Origin: SM1-50 sp964467345
GTDB taxonomy: Archaea; Thermoplasmatota; E2; DHVEG-1
Direction: 5' to 3'
Assembly (NCBI GenBank): GCA_964467345.1
Contig: CAYXPY010000004.1
Span: 1 to 64,000 of the forward strand
DNA length: 64,000 nucleotides
Part shown: positions 8,417 through 16,289 of the stretch, piece by piece
How positions within the stretch are numbered: the stretch's first letter is position 1
Layout: every line of letters begins with the position of its first letter
Program-made: the position numbers and the translations under genes
The notes under the pieces: generated by a model
The model's input: the letters and a program-made list of their open reading frames with translations, nothing else
What the model was told of the DNA's origin: nothing
Databases searched by the model: none

Positions 8417-8752
8417 TCATTGAGGAGAGCAAGAGCGAAGATGTAAGGGTATTCGACTGTATTTTTTACAGTGAGTGCAATAGGTGATTATCATTCCTCG
8501 ATGGATACGGACACGGCAGGTCACTGACGGGACAAGATAACAGTAACAATGTTTGCAGAATCGTCTTGAATATTCAGGAGGAATGGGCACAAGATATTTC
8601 ATGGAGATCTGACGAGCCAAGGTGACATATCGGTCTGAGAAATTCAGTTTTCCTTCAAGAGCATACTGCTCTGCAAGAGAAAAAAGATACTGAATCCTAT
8701 GAAGCGCAATTTTCTTGTAAATCTTCTTTTTTCCATCATGTTTCCGGGACAT
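8417..8752 (-). CDS. rnp4: Ribonuclease P protein component 4 (Rpp21)
   Basis: This 111-residue protein begins with a basic helix (KIYKKIALHRIQYLFSLAEQ), contains an FSDRYVTLARQISMKYLVPIP helix, and ends with a zinc ribbon formed by CKHCYCYLVPSVTCRVRI and YCTHCKKYSR. These are the marks of archaeal Rnp4/Rpp21, which pairs with Rnp1 on the RNase P RNA for tRNA 5' processing. The rnp4-S19e-PDCD5-L39e-L31e-aIF6 order is widely conserved. A TATA-like TTTTATAAT near 8779-8788 lies upstream. Confidence 0.92.
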   Translation of the reverse strand: MSRKHDGKKKIYKKIALHRIQYLFSLAEQYALEGKLNFSDRYVTLARQISMKYLVPIPPEYSRRFCKHCYCYLVPSVTCRVRIHRGMIITYCTHCKKYSRIPLHLRSCSPQ

Positions 8753-8857
8753 TGCATACCGTGGAAGTTCAACCGATTATAAAACCCTTATGTAAAGAGA
8801 AAAACGCAAGACAAAAAAGAAGTAAGAAAAAGAAAAAAAATGAAGAAAGAAGTGAAC

Positions 8858-9043
8858 TTACTTCTTCTTCAGGTATGGAAGTCCTGTTCTTTTATTAACA
8901 CCAACGGTGTACCCATTTGGTAAATCGCAGGTGGTTCCACTTTTTGGTGATCGTTTGCTGAAGAAATAAATCGTTTGATTTCTTCCGCCTTTAAGCTTTA
9001 CGTTTCTTGTGTATAAGGTCCAACCCTCGTGTTTGTATGTCAT
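8858..9043 (-). CDS. Small conserved basic protein, 61 residues, function unknown
   Basis: I do not recognise a function. The protein is 61 residues, basic and aromatic: WTLYTRNVKLKGGRNQTIYF, then FSKRSPKSGTTCDLPNGY, then VGVNKRTGLPYLKKK. The pattern resembles short proteins I recall from several archaeal phyla, with a TIYFFSK strand and a closing GLPYLKK. It has its own promoter (TATA near 9076-9083) and one of the strongest ribosome-binding sites in the window (AGGAGGTG, 9048-9055), so high expression is likely. Downstream is a T-rich minus-strand stretch (about 8815-8845) that could terminate it. The size and lysine content suggest a nucleic-acid or ribosome association, which is inference. 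Confidence 0.75.
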   Translation of the reverse strand: MTYKHEGWTLYTRNVKLKGGRNQTIYFFSKRSPKSGTTCDLPNGYTVGVNKRTGLPYLKKK

Positions 9044-9047
9044 AATA

Positions 9048-9083
9048 CACCTCCTGCCAGGAATGCGTCTCCTGGAATTTAAA
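9048..9083 (-). promoter_or_regulatory. TATA box and strong ribosome-binding site of the 61-residue gene
   Basis: TTTAAATT (9076-9083) is a TATA box and AGGAGGTG (9048-9055) is a near-perfect match to the 16S anti-Shine-Dalgarno, four bases before the ATG at 9043. Confidence 0.6.
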
Positions 9084-9264
9084 CCTTTCTTTATTTTCCT
9101 CCTGGTACACTGATAGCACGTGCGAGAGTGACATGTGAATGAAAAAACTTACGACAGGATTGGAACAAAAATAATAAAAAAGAGCCGGTAGTTGTCGCCC
9201 ACATTTACGAATCACATAGGTGTTTTAAATGTTTTCGAAATTTATCGACCAAAGATCATGCTTC

Positions 9265-9272
9265 TTTAAATA
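9265..9272 (+). promoter_or_regulatory. TATA box for dph5
   Basis: TTTAAATA lies about 28-35 bases before the ATG at 9300, giving a transcript that starts within a few bases of that ATG. This supports choosing 9300 rather than the in-frame TTG at 9276. Confidence 0.5.
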
Positions 9273-9299
9273 CCATTGGTTGAGAGGGATGTGAAAACC

Positions 9300-10109
9300 A
9301 TGTCAAACGGAAGCCTTGCGCTCATTGGTTTAGGTTTGTACGATGATGCAGACATCTCACTAAAAGGGCTCCAAGAGCTCCGTCAATGTGATGTGGTATT
9401 CGCTGAGTTTTATACAACAGTCTTAGGAAACTTTGACAAAAAAAATCTTGAGACAACCATTGGGAAAAAAATTGAGATCTTATCTAGAGAAGATACAGAA
9501 AAAGGCGATACAATCATTTCAGCGGCACTGGAAAACCATGTCGGGTTTCTCACAGGGGGGGACCCTATGATTGCAACCACTCATGTCGACCTACGGCTCC
9601 GGGCGATAAAACAAGGTATCCCGACAAAAATCATCCATAGTAGTAGTATCGCTACTGCTGTCCCGGGACTGCTCGGATTACAGAACTATAAATTCGGTAG
9701 GACGACGACGCTAGCTTATCCTGAAAAAGACTACTTCCCAACAAGCCCCTATATGGTCATACGAGAGAATAATAAAATAGGACTTCATAGCCTGGTTTTA
9801 CTTGACATCCAAGCTGATAAAAACAAATTTATGACGGCAAACGAAGGTTTAGAATTACTTCTGATGATGGAAAAAAAACTTCGGAAACGCCTCATCACAA
9901 ACGAAACTCTAGCCTGTGTCGTTGCTCGTGCAGGCTCACCAAAACCGGTAGTTGCTGCAAACACAATACAAATGCTTGAGAAAATGGATTTCGGTCCACC
10001 CTTACATACGATCGTGATTCCAGGCAACCTGCATTTCATGGAAATCGAAGCTCTTGAGCTCTGTGCGGCTCTACCTTTTGAAATAAAAAGAAAAATACAA
10101 AAACTATAA
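9300..10109 (+). CDS. dph5: Diphthine synthase
   Basis: This is a 269-residue SAM-dependent methyltransferase that makes the diphthine intermediate on the modified histidine of elongation factor 2. The N-terminus ALIGLGLYDDADISLKGLQE, then LTGGDPMIATTHVDLRLRA, and HSSSIATAVPGLLGLQNYKF are the Dph5/tetrapyrrole-methylase fold signatures. The ATG at 9300 (MSNGSLALIG) aligns with the family start and lies just after a TATA-predicted transcript start. The fusA target gene is not in the window. Confidence 0.94.
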   Translation: MSNGSLALIGLGLYDDADISLKGLQELRQCDVVFAEFYTTVLGNFDKKNLETTIGKKIEILSREDTEKGDTIISAALENHVGFLTGGDPMIATTHVDLRLRAIKQGIPTKIIHSSSIATAVPGLLGLQNYKFGRTTTLAYPEKDYFPTSPYMVIRENNKIGLHSLVLLDIQADKNKFMTANEGLELLLMMEKKLRKRLITNETLACVVARAGSPKPVVAANTIQMLEKMDFGPPLHTIVIPGNLHFMEIEALELCAALPFEIKRKIQKL

Positions 10110-10154
10110 TAACCCTGTATAATATTCGGCCCATAGACAACAAAAGGGGTATGG

Positions 10155-12041
10155 ATGCAGCAAGAAAAAAATGACTTTGTCGGTCTAATCTATGGCGATG
10201 TTGGTTCAACAAAATTCAACTTCACAGTCGATAGTCGTAATCTTCGCAAGTTCGATTATGTTGCAGCACCGCATGAAGAAGGCTATGTTCTTGCACAGGT
10301 TATGGATATCAAAGGATACTCAGATTTGAAATTTGAAGATGCCATTAGCATAAAGAGTAACGGGTCTGTCCCCCCTATAAAAAGCGATATTTCTGCATAC
10401 GCTGAAGTTATAGGGTATCGGGACAACGAAGGTCATTTGCAGGCACCACGCAGCCCTTTTGAAGCAGGTGCACAGATTTCACTAGCTCGCGAGGATCTCA
10501 TCCGTCATGTTCTTGGTTTGCATGCGGAGAAAGAGAACGGTGCGTACCTTGGTCTTCTCAAAGGACATGACCTGCCAGTCTTTCTTAACATTGACTCACT
10601 TGTGCAAAAGCATATCTGTATTCTTGCGAAAACAGGTGGCGGTAAAAGCTATGCATGTGGTGTTCTCATCGAAGAACTACTCAAGAAGAAGATACCCCTG
10701 GTCATCATCGATACCCATGGTGAGTACATCTCCCTTAGCAAATCGAACAAAGATAAAAAAGATCAAAAGAACATGGAGAAATTCAACGTTAAGCCTTGTG
10801 ATTATGGCAGTCAAATTGCCGCTTATTCACCACTCTCCAGCGGAGAAGGAACGACTCATCTCACGTTGAATGGAATGAACCTGGAGGGAAGAGAGATCCT
10901 TGATTTGCTGCAGGCAAAACTCTCCGGTCCCCAAATTGCGGTTTTATATCAGACCATTAAAGAACTTAAGGAGTTTAAACAAGTCTATAGTATTAGAGAT
11001 ATTATTGAAGCAGTTGAACGAACAAAGAGCAATGCACGCTGGAACGTTATTGCCTCATTAGAATCCTTAGACTCCATCGGTGTTTTTTCAGATAAAGGTA
11101 CGTCAACAGATGAACTTGTACAAAAGGGTAAATGCTCGATTATCAATATGCGAGGAGTACCACCGGACATCCAAGATGTAGTAGTTGCCCGATTAACTGA
11201 GGAGTTGTTCACCGATAGAAAAGCAGGCAAGATTCCTCCGTTTCTCTTTGTCGTCGAAGAAGCGCATAATTACTGCCCAGAGCATGGAATCGGTCATGCG
11301 GTTTCCTCCAGTATGCTTCGAACAGTGGCATCTGAAGGGAGAAAATTCGGTATGGGGCTTTGTGTGGTCAGTCAGCGTCCTGCAAAAATTGACAAAAACA
11401 TCATCTCACAATGTAACACCAACATCATTTTAAAGGTCACCAACCCTAATGATCTGAAGGCGATTATTCAGTCTGTTGAAGGTTTAACAAGCCAAACCTA
11501 TGATGAGATCCAACGATTACCAATCGGTGTCGCATTAATCTCCGGGGCGTCTATCCAAATCCCGATTTTGGTTGAAATCAGGACTCGAGAGACAGACCAT
11601 GGCGGTAAATCCGTTACCGTCTTCAAAGATATTGACCCATCCGATTATAAAGTGAAGATGCCAAAGATGCCTCCGCCGCCATCCAGACAAGAGGCCAGAC
11701 AGGGACAAAAATCAGGGGATCTTCAGAAGAATGTTACTGAGAAAGCAATCATGGTCAATCGTGTTGCAAAAAGATTAGGATGGGTCACGACCGATGACCC
11801 TGATGAAACAATTAAATTCCTCAGTATCGAAGCTGAGGAAATGAAAGAGAACGTCTACAAATATCTTGAGTCACTCGCACAACTGGGTGCTAATTTCTGC
11901 CATAAGGATAACCCTAGCTGCCTACAATGTCCAATGGCAAGCGGATGCCGGTATCATTTAGCACATAGCAAGAAAGCTCACTCTCAAGGACCGAAGCATC
12001 GATTAGGGTTGTTTAAACGAGAGAAAGCAAGAACCATATGA
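10155..12041 (+). CDS. HerA-like ATPase with C-terminal EndoIII-type 4Cys motif
   Basis: This 628-residue FtsK/HerA-superfamily ATPase resembles the archaeal hexameric DNA translocase that acts with NurA in double-strand break end resection. Residues 1-~120 form the HAS-type beta barrel. The Walker A is AKTGGGKS (about 158-165), the Walker B-like segment LVIIDTHGEY (about 181-190), and VVEEAHNYCPEHG and GLCVVSQRPAKI follow. Unusually, residues 582-598 read CHKDNPSCLQCPMASGC, a C-x6-C-x2-C-x5-C pattern identical in spacing to the [4Fe-4S] loop of endonuclease III/MutY, followed by a basic tail. No NurA gene is nearby. The ATG at 10155 follows AGGGGT. The 3' end overlaps the next gene by 4 bases. 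Confidence 0.9.
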   Translation: MQQEKNDFVGLIYGDVGSTKFNFTVDSRNLRKFDYVAAPHEEGYVLAQVMDIKGYSDLKFEDAISIKSNGSVPPIKSDISAYAEVIGYRDNEGHLQAPRSPFEAGAQISLAREDLIRHVLGLHAEKENGAYLGLLKGHDLPVFLNIDSLVQKHICILAKTGGGKSYACGVLIEELLKKKIPLVIIDTHGEYISLSKSNKDKKDQKNMEKFNVKPCDYGSQIAAYSPLSSGEGTTHLTLNGMNLEGREILDLLQAKLSGPQIAVLYQTIKELKEFKQVYSIRDIIEAVERTKSNARWNVIASLESLDSIGVFSDKGTSTDELVQKGKCSIINMRGVPPDIQDVVVARLTEELFTDRKAGKIPPFLFVVEEAHNYCPEHGIGHAVSSSMLRTVASEGRKFGMGLCVVSQRPAKIDKNIISQCNTNIILKVTNPNDLKAIIQSVEGLTSQTYDEIQRLPIGVALISGASIQIPILVEIRTRETDHGGKSVTVFKDIDPSDYKVKMPKMPPPPSRQEARQGQKSGDLQKNVTEKAIMVNRVAKRLGWVTTDDPDETIKFLSIEAEEMKENVYKYLESLAQLGANFCHKDNPSCLQCPMASGCRYHLAHSKKAHSQGPKHRLGLFKREKARTI

Positions 12042-13135
12042 AAAAAAAATACATTTTGTGTCTTTTCTCGGCGCTTCTGCTTGTTTTCCTTATCATTCTT
12101 TCCGGTTGTGAATTCATACTTCCACCGACTATGTACGAGGCAAGTCCTACACGTATAGGCTATGAGCTTACCTACGGATATGACATCAATAGTGCCGGGA
12201 AGGGGGTTTATGAAATCATCTACTGGTGTGATACCCCGGAGATACTCAGGGGAACGACGAGGTATGCTCTTCTCTATGATCGGGAATATGAAACAAAAAC
12301 GACACTGGATAATACATTTATTGTATGGAATATCTCTGGAAGAGATGAAAGAACGTTTCAACTGGGAATTACCGCAACGGTTGACGCTTCGAGTTATTTG
12401 ACCACTGATTTGAACGGAGAAGATGCCGTAACATTGTCAGAAATTGCAGAAATTCATTCGAAAATCAGTGCTCAATACACACAACTACAAGCAAATGAGA
12501 CCATACGTTTTATTGACCCATTTGATCCTGAGATTCGCTCTATCGCAACGACGGTTCTCCAGAATACACAGAGTGACAATTCGTTTGTTGTAGCCAAAGC
12601 ATTGTTTTCTTGGTTGAAACAGAATATAGAGTATAATACTCATCCTGATGAAAAAGCGGTCCGCTCCGCCGCAGTCACCTTAGAAAACAGACAAGGAGAT
12701 TGTGATGATCTGTCATTTCTGTACGTATCATTGTGCAGATCAATCGGCATCCCTGCTCGCTTCATCCGTGGATTTTTATTAGCAGAAACCTTACCAGGTA
12801 CGGCCACTGCTGTTGCTCATGCGTGGGTCGAGGTGTTCGTTGGAACCAGTGATAGCCTCAGCGGATGGATCCCGGTGGAATGTGCCTGTTGTTCTAACTC
12901 GATTGAGACAGATATCAATCAGAATTTTGGGGTTGAAAGCGCGTTCCATCTACGGTTGTTTACCGATGACGGGAGTAATGAGTCTCTATCGACGTCCCTA
13001 TCTGGTATTTCCTATGTCACCCATCAACCAAACATGGATATCACTCTTCAATCGATCACTGTAATCAAAAACTATCAAAAGCTTGAATCAAAAAAACTCG
13101 TGATCACGGACGATAACAGACGATATTACGAGTAA
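12038..13135 (+). CDS. Secreted lipoprotein with transglutaminase-like domain
   Basis: This 365-residue protein has a signal peptide ending in a lipobox (LSGC, Cys at about residue 24), so it is probably lipid-anchored outside the cell. The transglutaminase-like core is near residues 185-290: catalytic Cys in QGDCDDLSFLYVSLCRS followed by IGIPARFIRG, catalytic His in AHAWVEVF, and a WIPVECA segment where the usual Asp of the triad is Glu. Such domains act as cysteine proteases or amidases as often as cross-linkers, so the reaction is unknown. It overlaps herA by 4 bases (ATGA), which suggests co-transcription even though the roles look unrelated. Confidence 0.82.
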   Translation: MKKKYILCLFSALLLVFLIILSGCEFILPPTMYEASPTRIGYELTYGYDINSAGKGVYEIIYWCDTPEILRGTTRYALLYDREYETKTTLDNTFIVWNISGRDERTFQLGITATVDASSYLTTDLNGEDAVTLSEIAEIHSKISAQYTQLQANETIRFIDPFDPEIRSIATTVLQNTQSDNSFVVAKALFSWLKQNIEYNTHPDEKAVRSAAVTLENRQGDCDDLSFLYVSLCRSIGIPARFIRGFLLAETLPGTATAVAHAWVEVFVGTSDSLSGWIPVECACCSNSIETDINQNFGVESAFHLRLFTDDGSNESLSTSLSGISYVTHQPNMDITLQSITVIKNYQKLESKKLVITDDNRRYYE

Positions 13136-13237
13136 AGCCTCGAAAACAAAAACGTTATTTCTTACTATCTGTTTCCTTCATCTCGTGGTCGTGATCTCCT
13201 GGTTGATGACAAAACCGCAGAAGAATTTACAGTATAT

Positions 13238-13840
13238 ATGAAAAAATTCATTGATTTGTACGCCTCGTTATCGAAGATAGTACAGTCATATACGAATAGA
13301 CCACATCCTGTTATCCTTGATCTTGGTTGCGGACCCGGGTTGCTTTCTGTTGAAATTCAAAAACAAATACCTGATTCGATGGTTATTGGGATCGACCCGT
13401 TGATTAAGATGTTGGTTTTGGCAAACAAGAACATGGAAGAAACAGGTTTCAGAGGGTTCAACCCAATCCTTGCAGTTTCAGAGAAAATTGCTGTAAAAAA
13501 CGAAAGCATCGATACTATTGTCAGTCGGTTCAGTCTTCCCTATTGGAAATACCCTCATCAGAGTTTTTCTGAAATGCATCGGGTGCTGAAACCAGGTGGA
13601 AAGATCATCTTTGAAGCGTTGAACAAGGAGTTTCCTCGATGGAGACTTCTTGGTATTAAAATTGGGATGTTGTTAAACCATTCAGGCAGAGACGTGAGTA
13701 AATATCATGTTGATGCATATGAACTCGCGCATACTCAGGAAGAAGTGGAGATGTTCTTTAAAAAAGCAGGATTTACTATCCTTAAGAAAGAAGGGAAAAA
13801 AAATGAATGGAAATTCCTTATTGTCGCAGAGAAAAAATAG
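13238..13840 (+). CDS. Class I SAM-dependent methyltransferase
   Basis: This is a 200-residue Rossmann methyltransferase: motif I VILDLGCGPGLLSVEI, the acidic loop VIGIDPLIKML, and the post-motif segment EMHRVLKPGGKIIFEALN. The substrate cannot be read from the sequence; the fold resembles UbiE-type enzymes. Upstream of the ATG at 13238 the same frame is open back to the preceding stop at 13133 and encodes a protein-like stretch (YYLFPSSRGRDLLVDDKTAE) with no ATG, GTG or TTG, so the true start may lie near 13157-13169. Confidence 0.85.
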   Translation: MKKFIDLYASLSKIVQSYTNRPHPVILDLGCGPGLLSVEIQKQIPDSMVIGIDPLIKMLVLANKNMEETGFRGFNPILAVSEKIAVKNESIDTIVSRFSLPYWKYPHQSFSEMHRVLKPGGKIIFEALNKEFPRWRLLGIKIGMLLNHSGRDVSKYHVDAYELAHTQEEVEMFFKKAGFTILKKEGKKNEWKFLIVAEKK

Positions 13841-13878
13841 GTGGTATTTGACTTTGTATCCCCCCTGTGAGTTCATTC

Positions 13879-13902
13879 ATATATTTTTTACAAAAAATAT
13901 AT
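13879..13902. repeat. Perfect AT-only inverted repeat after the methyltransferase gene
   Basis: Two 11-base arms (ATATATTTTTT and its complement) are separated by AC. The element sits 38 bases after a stop codon and just before the TATA element of the next gene. A stem-loop or T-rich terminator for the upstream gene, or a promoter-associated element, are both possible. Confidence 0.5.
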
Positions 13903-13905
13903 ATA

Positions 13906-13914
13906 GTTTATAAA
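13906..13914 (+). promoter_or_regulatory. TATA box for the transglutaminase-like protein at 13935
   Basis: GTTTATAAA lies 21-29 bases before the ATG at 13935, consistent with a leaderless transcript. A second TATA-like element (TTTTTATAG) lies closer to the ATG. Confidence 0.45.
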
Positions 13915-13934
13915 TGTAATATTTTTATAGATAT

Positions 13935-15248
13935 ATGAATAGCATAACAATACTGACTGCTCCTTTAAAGAAATTGCTAGCGACATTGATGATTATTCTT
14001 TTTTGTCTGCAGATGCTATCCCCGATATCAACAAGTCACCTAGGTGTTGAGAATAAGACAAACGATACTCCTCTTGATACAGGGGAACAAGAACTCCACC
14101 TTCTTCGCGTTGAGCATTTTTTATACCTGAATGCATCAGACAATCTGGAGGTTTTTCATGTCCTCTTCTCATTTCCACCGGATTATGGCTATCAAGTGCC
14201 AATCCTGTTAGAGCTTTACAACGATAGCACGCTTTCAAGGATTATACATTATTCTATTCAGAATGATGTTTTACCACCAAATAAAATCATCAATTTTACA
14301 CTAGGCCCCTTGAATCAATCTGATAGCATTCTGTTGCATTTCTCCTGCTGGGTTCTGGTGAAAAACCACGACTTCACAGATCTTCCCGTTTATGTCAAGA
14401 TACCCAGGAGAGGCCAGGTACCTGAGGAATATAAAATTTGGTTATCTAGAACAGAACAGGTGCAGGTTCATAGTCTATTGATAAACAGTAAGGCACGGCA
14501 ATTACGAGGTTTAAGCGACAATCTTGTTCGATACGCCCACAGAATCTCCCTTTTTATCAAATACCATCGTTACCTTTTGTTTGTTATCGGATTGAACACG
14601 GGTCTGTTACTTGCACAGGACGCACGAACAACCTTATTGTTTAACGGAGAAAACGTCGGTCGATCACATTTAGCATGTGCTTTTTTCAGGACACAAAACA
14701 TCCCTGCACGAGTACTGCTTGCGAACAACGACCAAGAGTTTTGGACACAGATGCATTACATGGTAGAATACTTTTGCCCGGGATATGGATGGGTACTTCT
14801 TGATCCAACATTCGGGAAAACCCCTTATCCAACCTATCATCAAGTGATTAACAGAGTCTGTTATCCGCAAGACGAACAAGATACAAAAAGAGATTATATT
14901 TTCCCTTTTATGAAAGGTGAGGAACGATGGTTATGGATCGACAATGAAAGTGTCGTTCCGTATTATGTTGATTGTGATCTGGGAAGTAAAAGTCGTATGT
15001 TTTCAGAAGCAAAAGTAGCAGCAGACGAGGTTGTCACATCATATGCATTTGTCTTAACCCAGTTTGTATTTCGTATGTATCAAGGGTTTTTAGGGATGAA
15101 TTTGACCCAAGGGAATCAGCAATGTTTGGAAAACGCTATACAATACCAAAAACAAGCGATTCATGAATTACACCAGTCATTGAACCTTGAGGGATACATC
15201 AGTTATATGAATAGGGCGTATGATGAATATCAAAAAATTGAAATTTAA
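13935..15248 (+). CDS. Secreted transglutaminase-like protein lacking the active-site Cys
   Basis: This 437-residue protein begins with a hydrophobic signal segment (LLATLMIILFCLQML) and is probably extracellular or membrane-tethered. The C-terminal half has a transglutaminase-like core: GENVGRSHLACAFFRTQ then NIPARVLLAN, MHYMVEYF, and YGWVLLDPTFGK. Aligned on the IPAR turn, the position of the catalytic Cys (GxC) is Asn (GEN), while the His and Asp of the triad are kept. A Cys eight residues further on is not in the usual place. It is likely a pseudoenzyme or binding domain, or uses another nucleophile. It has its own TATA element. Confidence 0.72.
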   Translation: MNSITILTAPLKKLLATLMIILFCLQMLSPISTSHLGVENKTNDTPLDTGEQELHLLRVEHFLYLNASDNLEVFHVLFSFPPDYGYQVPILLELYNDSTLSRIIHYSIQNDVLPPNKIINFTLGPLNQSDSILLHFSCWVLVKNHDFTDLPVYVKIPRRGQVPEEYKIWLSRTEQVQVHSLLINSKARQLRGLSDNLVRYAHRISLFIKYHRYLLFVIGLNTGLLLAQDARTTLLFNGENVGRSHLACAFFRTQNIPARVLLANNDQEFWTQMHYMVEYFCPGYGWVLLDPTFGKTPYPTYHQVINRVCYPQDEQDTKRDYIFPFMKGEERWLWIDNESVVPYYVDCDLGSKSRMFSEAKVAADEVVTSYAFVLTQFVFRMYQGFLGMNLTQGNQQCLENAIQYQKQAIHELHQSLNLEGYISYMNRAYDEYQKIEI

Positions 15249-15257
15249 ATGTAGTAT

Positions 15258-15377
15258 CTAGTAGTCTCCAACGAGAAATCCGAATGAGTAATATCTTCGA
15301 CGTTTCTCTGATAAAACAGATTTTTTAGTTCGATTAACTTTTATTCGATTGTGTTTTTTTACTGGTTTCTTTGTCAT
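15258..15377 (-). CDS. Very small basic protein, 39 residues, function unknown
   Basis: From the ATG at 15377 the frame encodes a very basic peptide (MTKKPVKKHNRIKVNRTKK then SVLSEKRRRYYSFGFLVGDY). No family is recognised. Support comes from a minus-strand TATA element about 35-45 bases upstream and a GGAG eight bases before the ATG, both on the correct strand. Its closing tail lies in a short gap between two plus-strand genes. It could be a chance frame, but promoter plus ribosome-binding site make a real small gene somewhat more likely. Confidence 0.45.
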   Translation of the reverse strand: MTKKPVKKHNRIKVNRTKKSVLSEKRRRYYSFGFLVGDY

Positions 15378-15411
15378 GTCGAAATTCTCCAATGATTTAT
15401 TGTCCCAAAGT

Positions 15412-15423
15412 CGATATATAAAC
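15412..15423. promoter_or_regulatory. Shared TATA region between divergent genes
   Basis: The near-symmetric segment CGATATATAAAC reads as a TATA box on both strands. On the plus strand it lies 22-33 bases before the ATG at 15445; on the minus strand it is about 35-46 bases before the ATG at 15377. It could serve both genes. Confidence 0.4.
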
Positions 15424-15444
15424 ATGCGGTGGTAGAATGTCAAA

Positions 15445-16236
15445 ATGGAATTTAACGAGTTATCATTACATTTATTAGCCTCTCAAAGTATTGACGTGCT
15501 CATGTCAAACCAACAAAAGAAAAAAAACAAAAGACCAGTGTGGTCTTACTTTTTTCCACTTATTTCATCGATGTTTTTTATTGTCGGACTTATCCCGGTC
15601 ATCATTGTTTTTTTTGTTCTTCATCGTTATTTTCATTTTTTTGGATTTACGACGTATTGGCATTTCTTGCTATTACCTTTAATTTTGTACTGTGGAGCAG
15701 TCCTTTTATTCCTCTCGGAGCTTTATATCACCGGTGGTATAATAAGACTCCTTCATATCACCTATCAACCTGGTGCCCATGAATATTCATTCCGAAATAA
15801 AAACACGGTGAAATGGACCTTGATTTGCGTTCTCTACACACCCTTCCGAAAATTCCTTGAGATATTTCCTCTTGGAAGAATAAAACAACACCACCTGAAA
15901 CTCCTGGGGATGAAAATCGGAAAAAATTCACTTGTCGGAGGCGTGATAAAAGATCCATGCCTCACTGAATTCGGAAGTAATGTAACAATGGGAGAATATG
16001 CGATCATCTATAGTCATATCCATAACATGCAGCATGAGACTATTTTCATGGAAAAGGTAAAAGTAGGAAACAACTGCGTGATTGGCGCTGGAGCCATCAT
16101 CATGCCCGGGGCAATCCTAGAAGATGATGTGATTGTTGCAGCAGGAGCACTGGTGACAAAAGGGCAAATCCTCCTAAAAGGAAAAATATATGGAGGCGTC
16201 CCAGCAAAAGAAATAACGAAAAAAACACCTGTGTGA
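15445..16236 (+). CDS. Membrane-anchored hexapeptide-repeat acyltransferase
   Basis: The N-terminal half carries about two or three transmembrane helices (residues ~32-55 and ~65-100). The C-terminal half is a left-handed beta-helix of hexapeptide repeats (IGKNSLVGG, FGSNVTMGEY, VGNNCVIGAGAIIMPGAIL, VIVAAGALVTKG) ending in IYGGVPAKEI, the hallmark of the acetyl/acyltransferase LbH family. It probably modifies a lipid-linked sugar or cell-surface component at the membrane; substrate and donor are unknown. A second in-frame ATG at 15502 is possible but 15445 fits the TATA spacing. Confidence 0.82.
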   Translation: MEFNELSLHLLASQSIDVLMSNQQKKKNKRPVWSYFFPLISSMFFIVGLIPVIIVFFVLHRYFHFFGFTTYWHFLLLPLILYCGAVLLFLSELYITGGIIRLLHITYQPGAHEYSFRNKNTVKWTLICVLYTPFRKFLEIFPLGRIKQHHLKLLGMKIGKNSLVGGVIKDPCLTEFGSNVTMGEYAIIYSHIHNMQHETIFMEKVKVGNNCVIGAGAIIMPGAILEDDVIVAAGALVTKGQILLKGKIYGGVPAKEITKKTPV

Positions 16237-16289
16237 AAATTTAAATAGGTGAACAAGGTATATTAGTAAAAAGAAATTCGGGGGATTAT

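Noticed and set aside
13879..13902. AT-only inverted repeat as a mobile-element end or attachment site.
   Set aside because: There is no transposase, integrase or matching second copy nearby; AT-rich repeats arise easily at archaeal terminators and promoters.
15258..15443. A longer 61-residue version of the small minus-strand gene.
   Set aside because: Its first 22 codons would overlap the TATA element; the ATG at 15377 has the GGAG and correct spacing.
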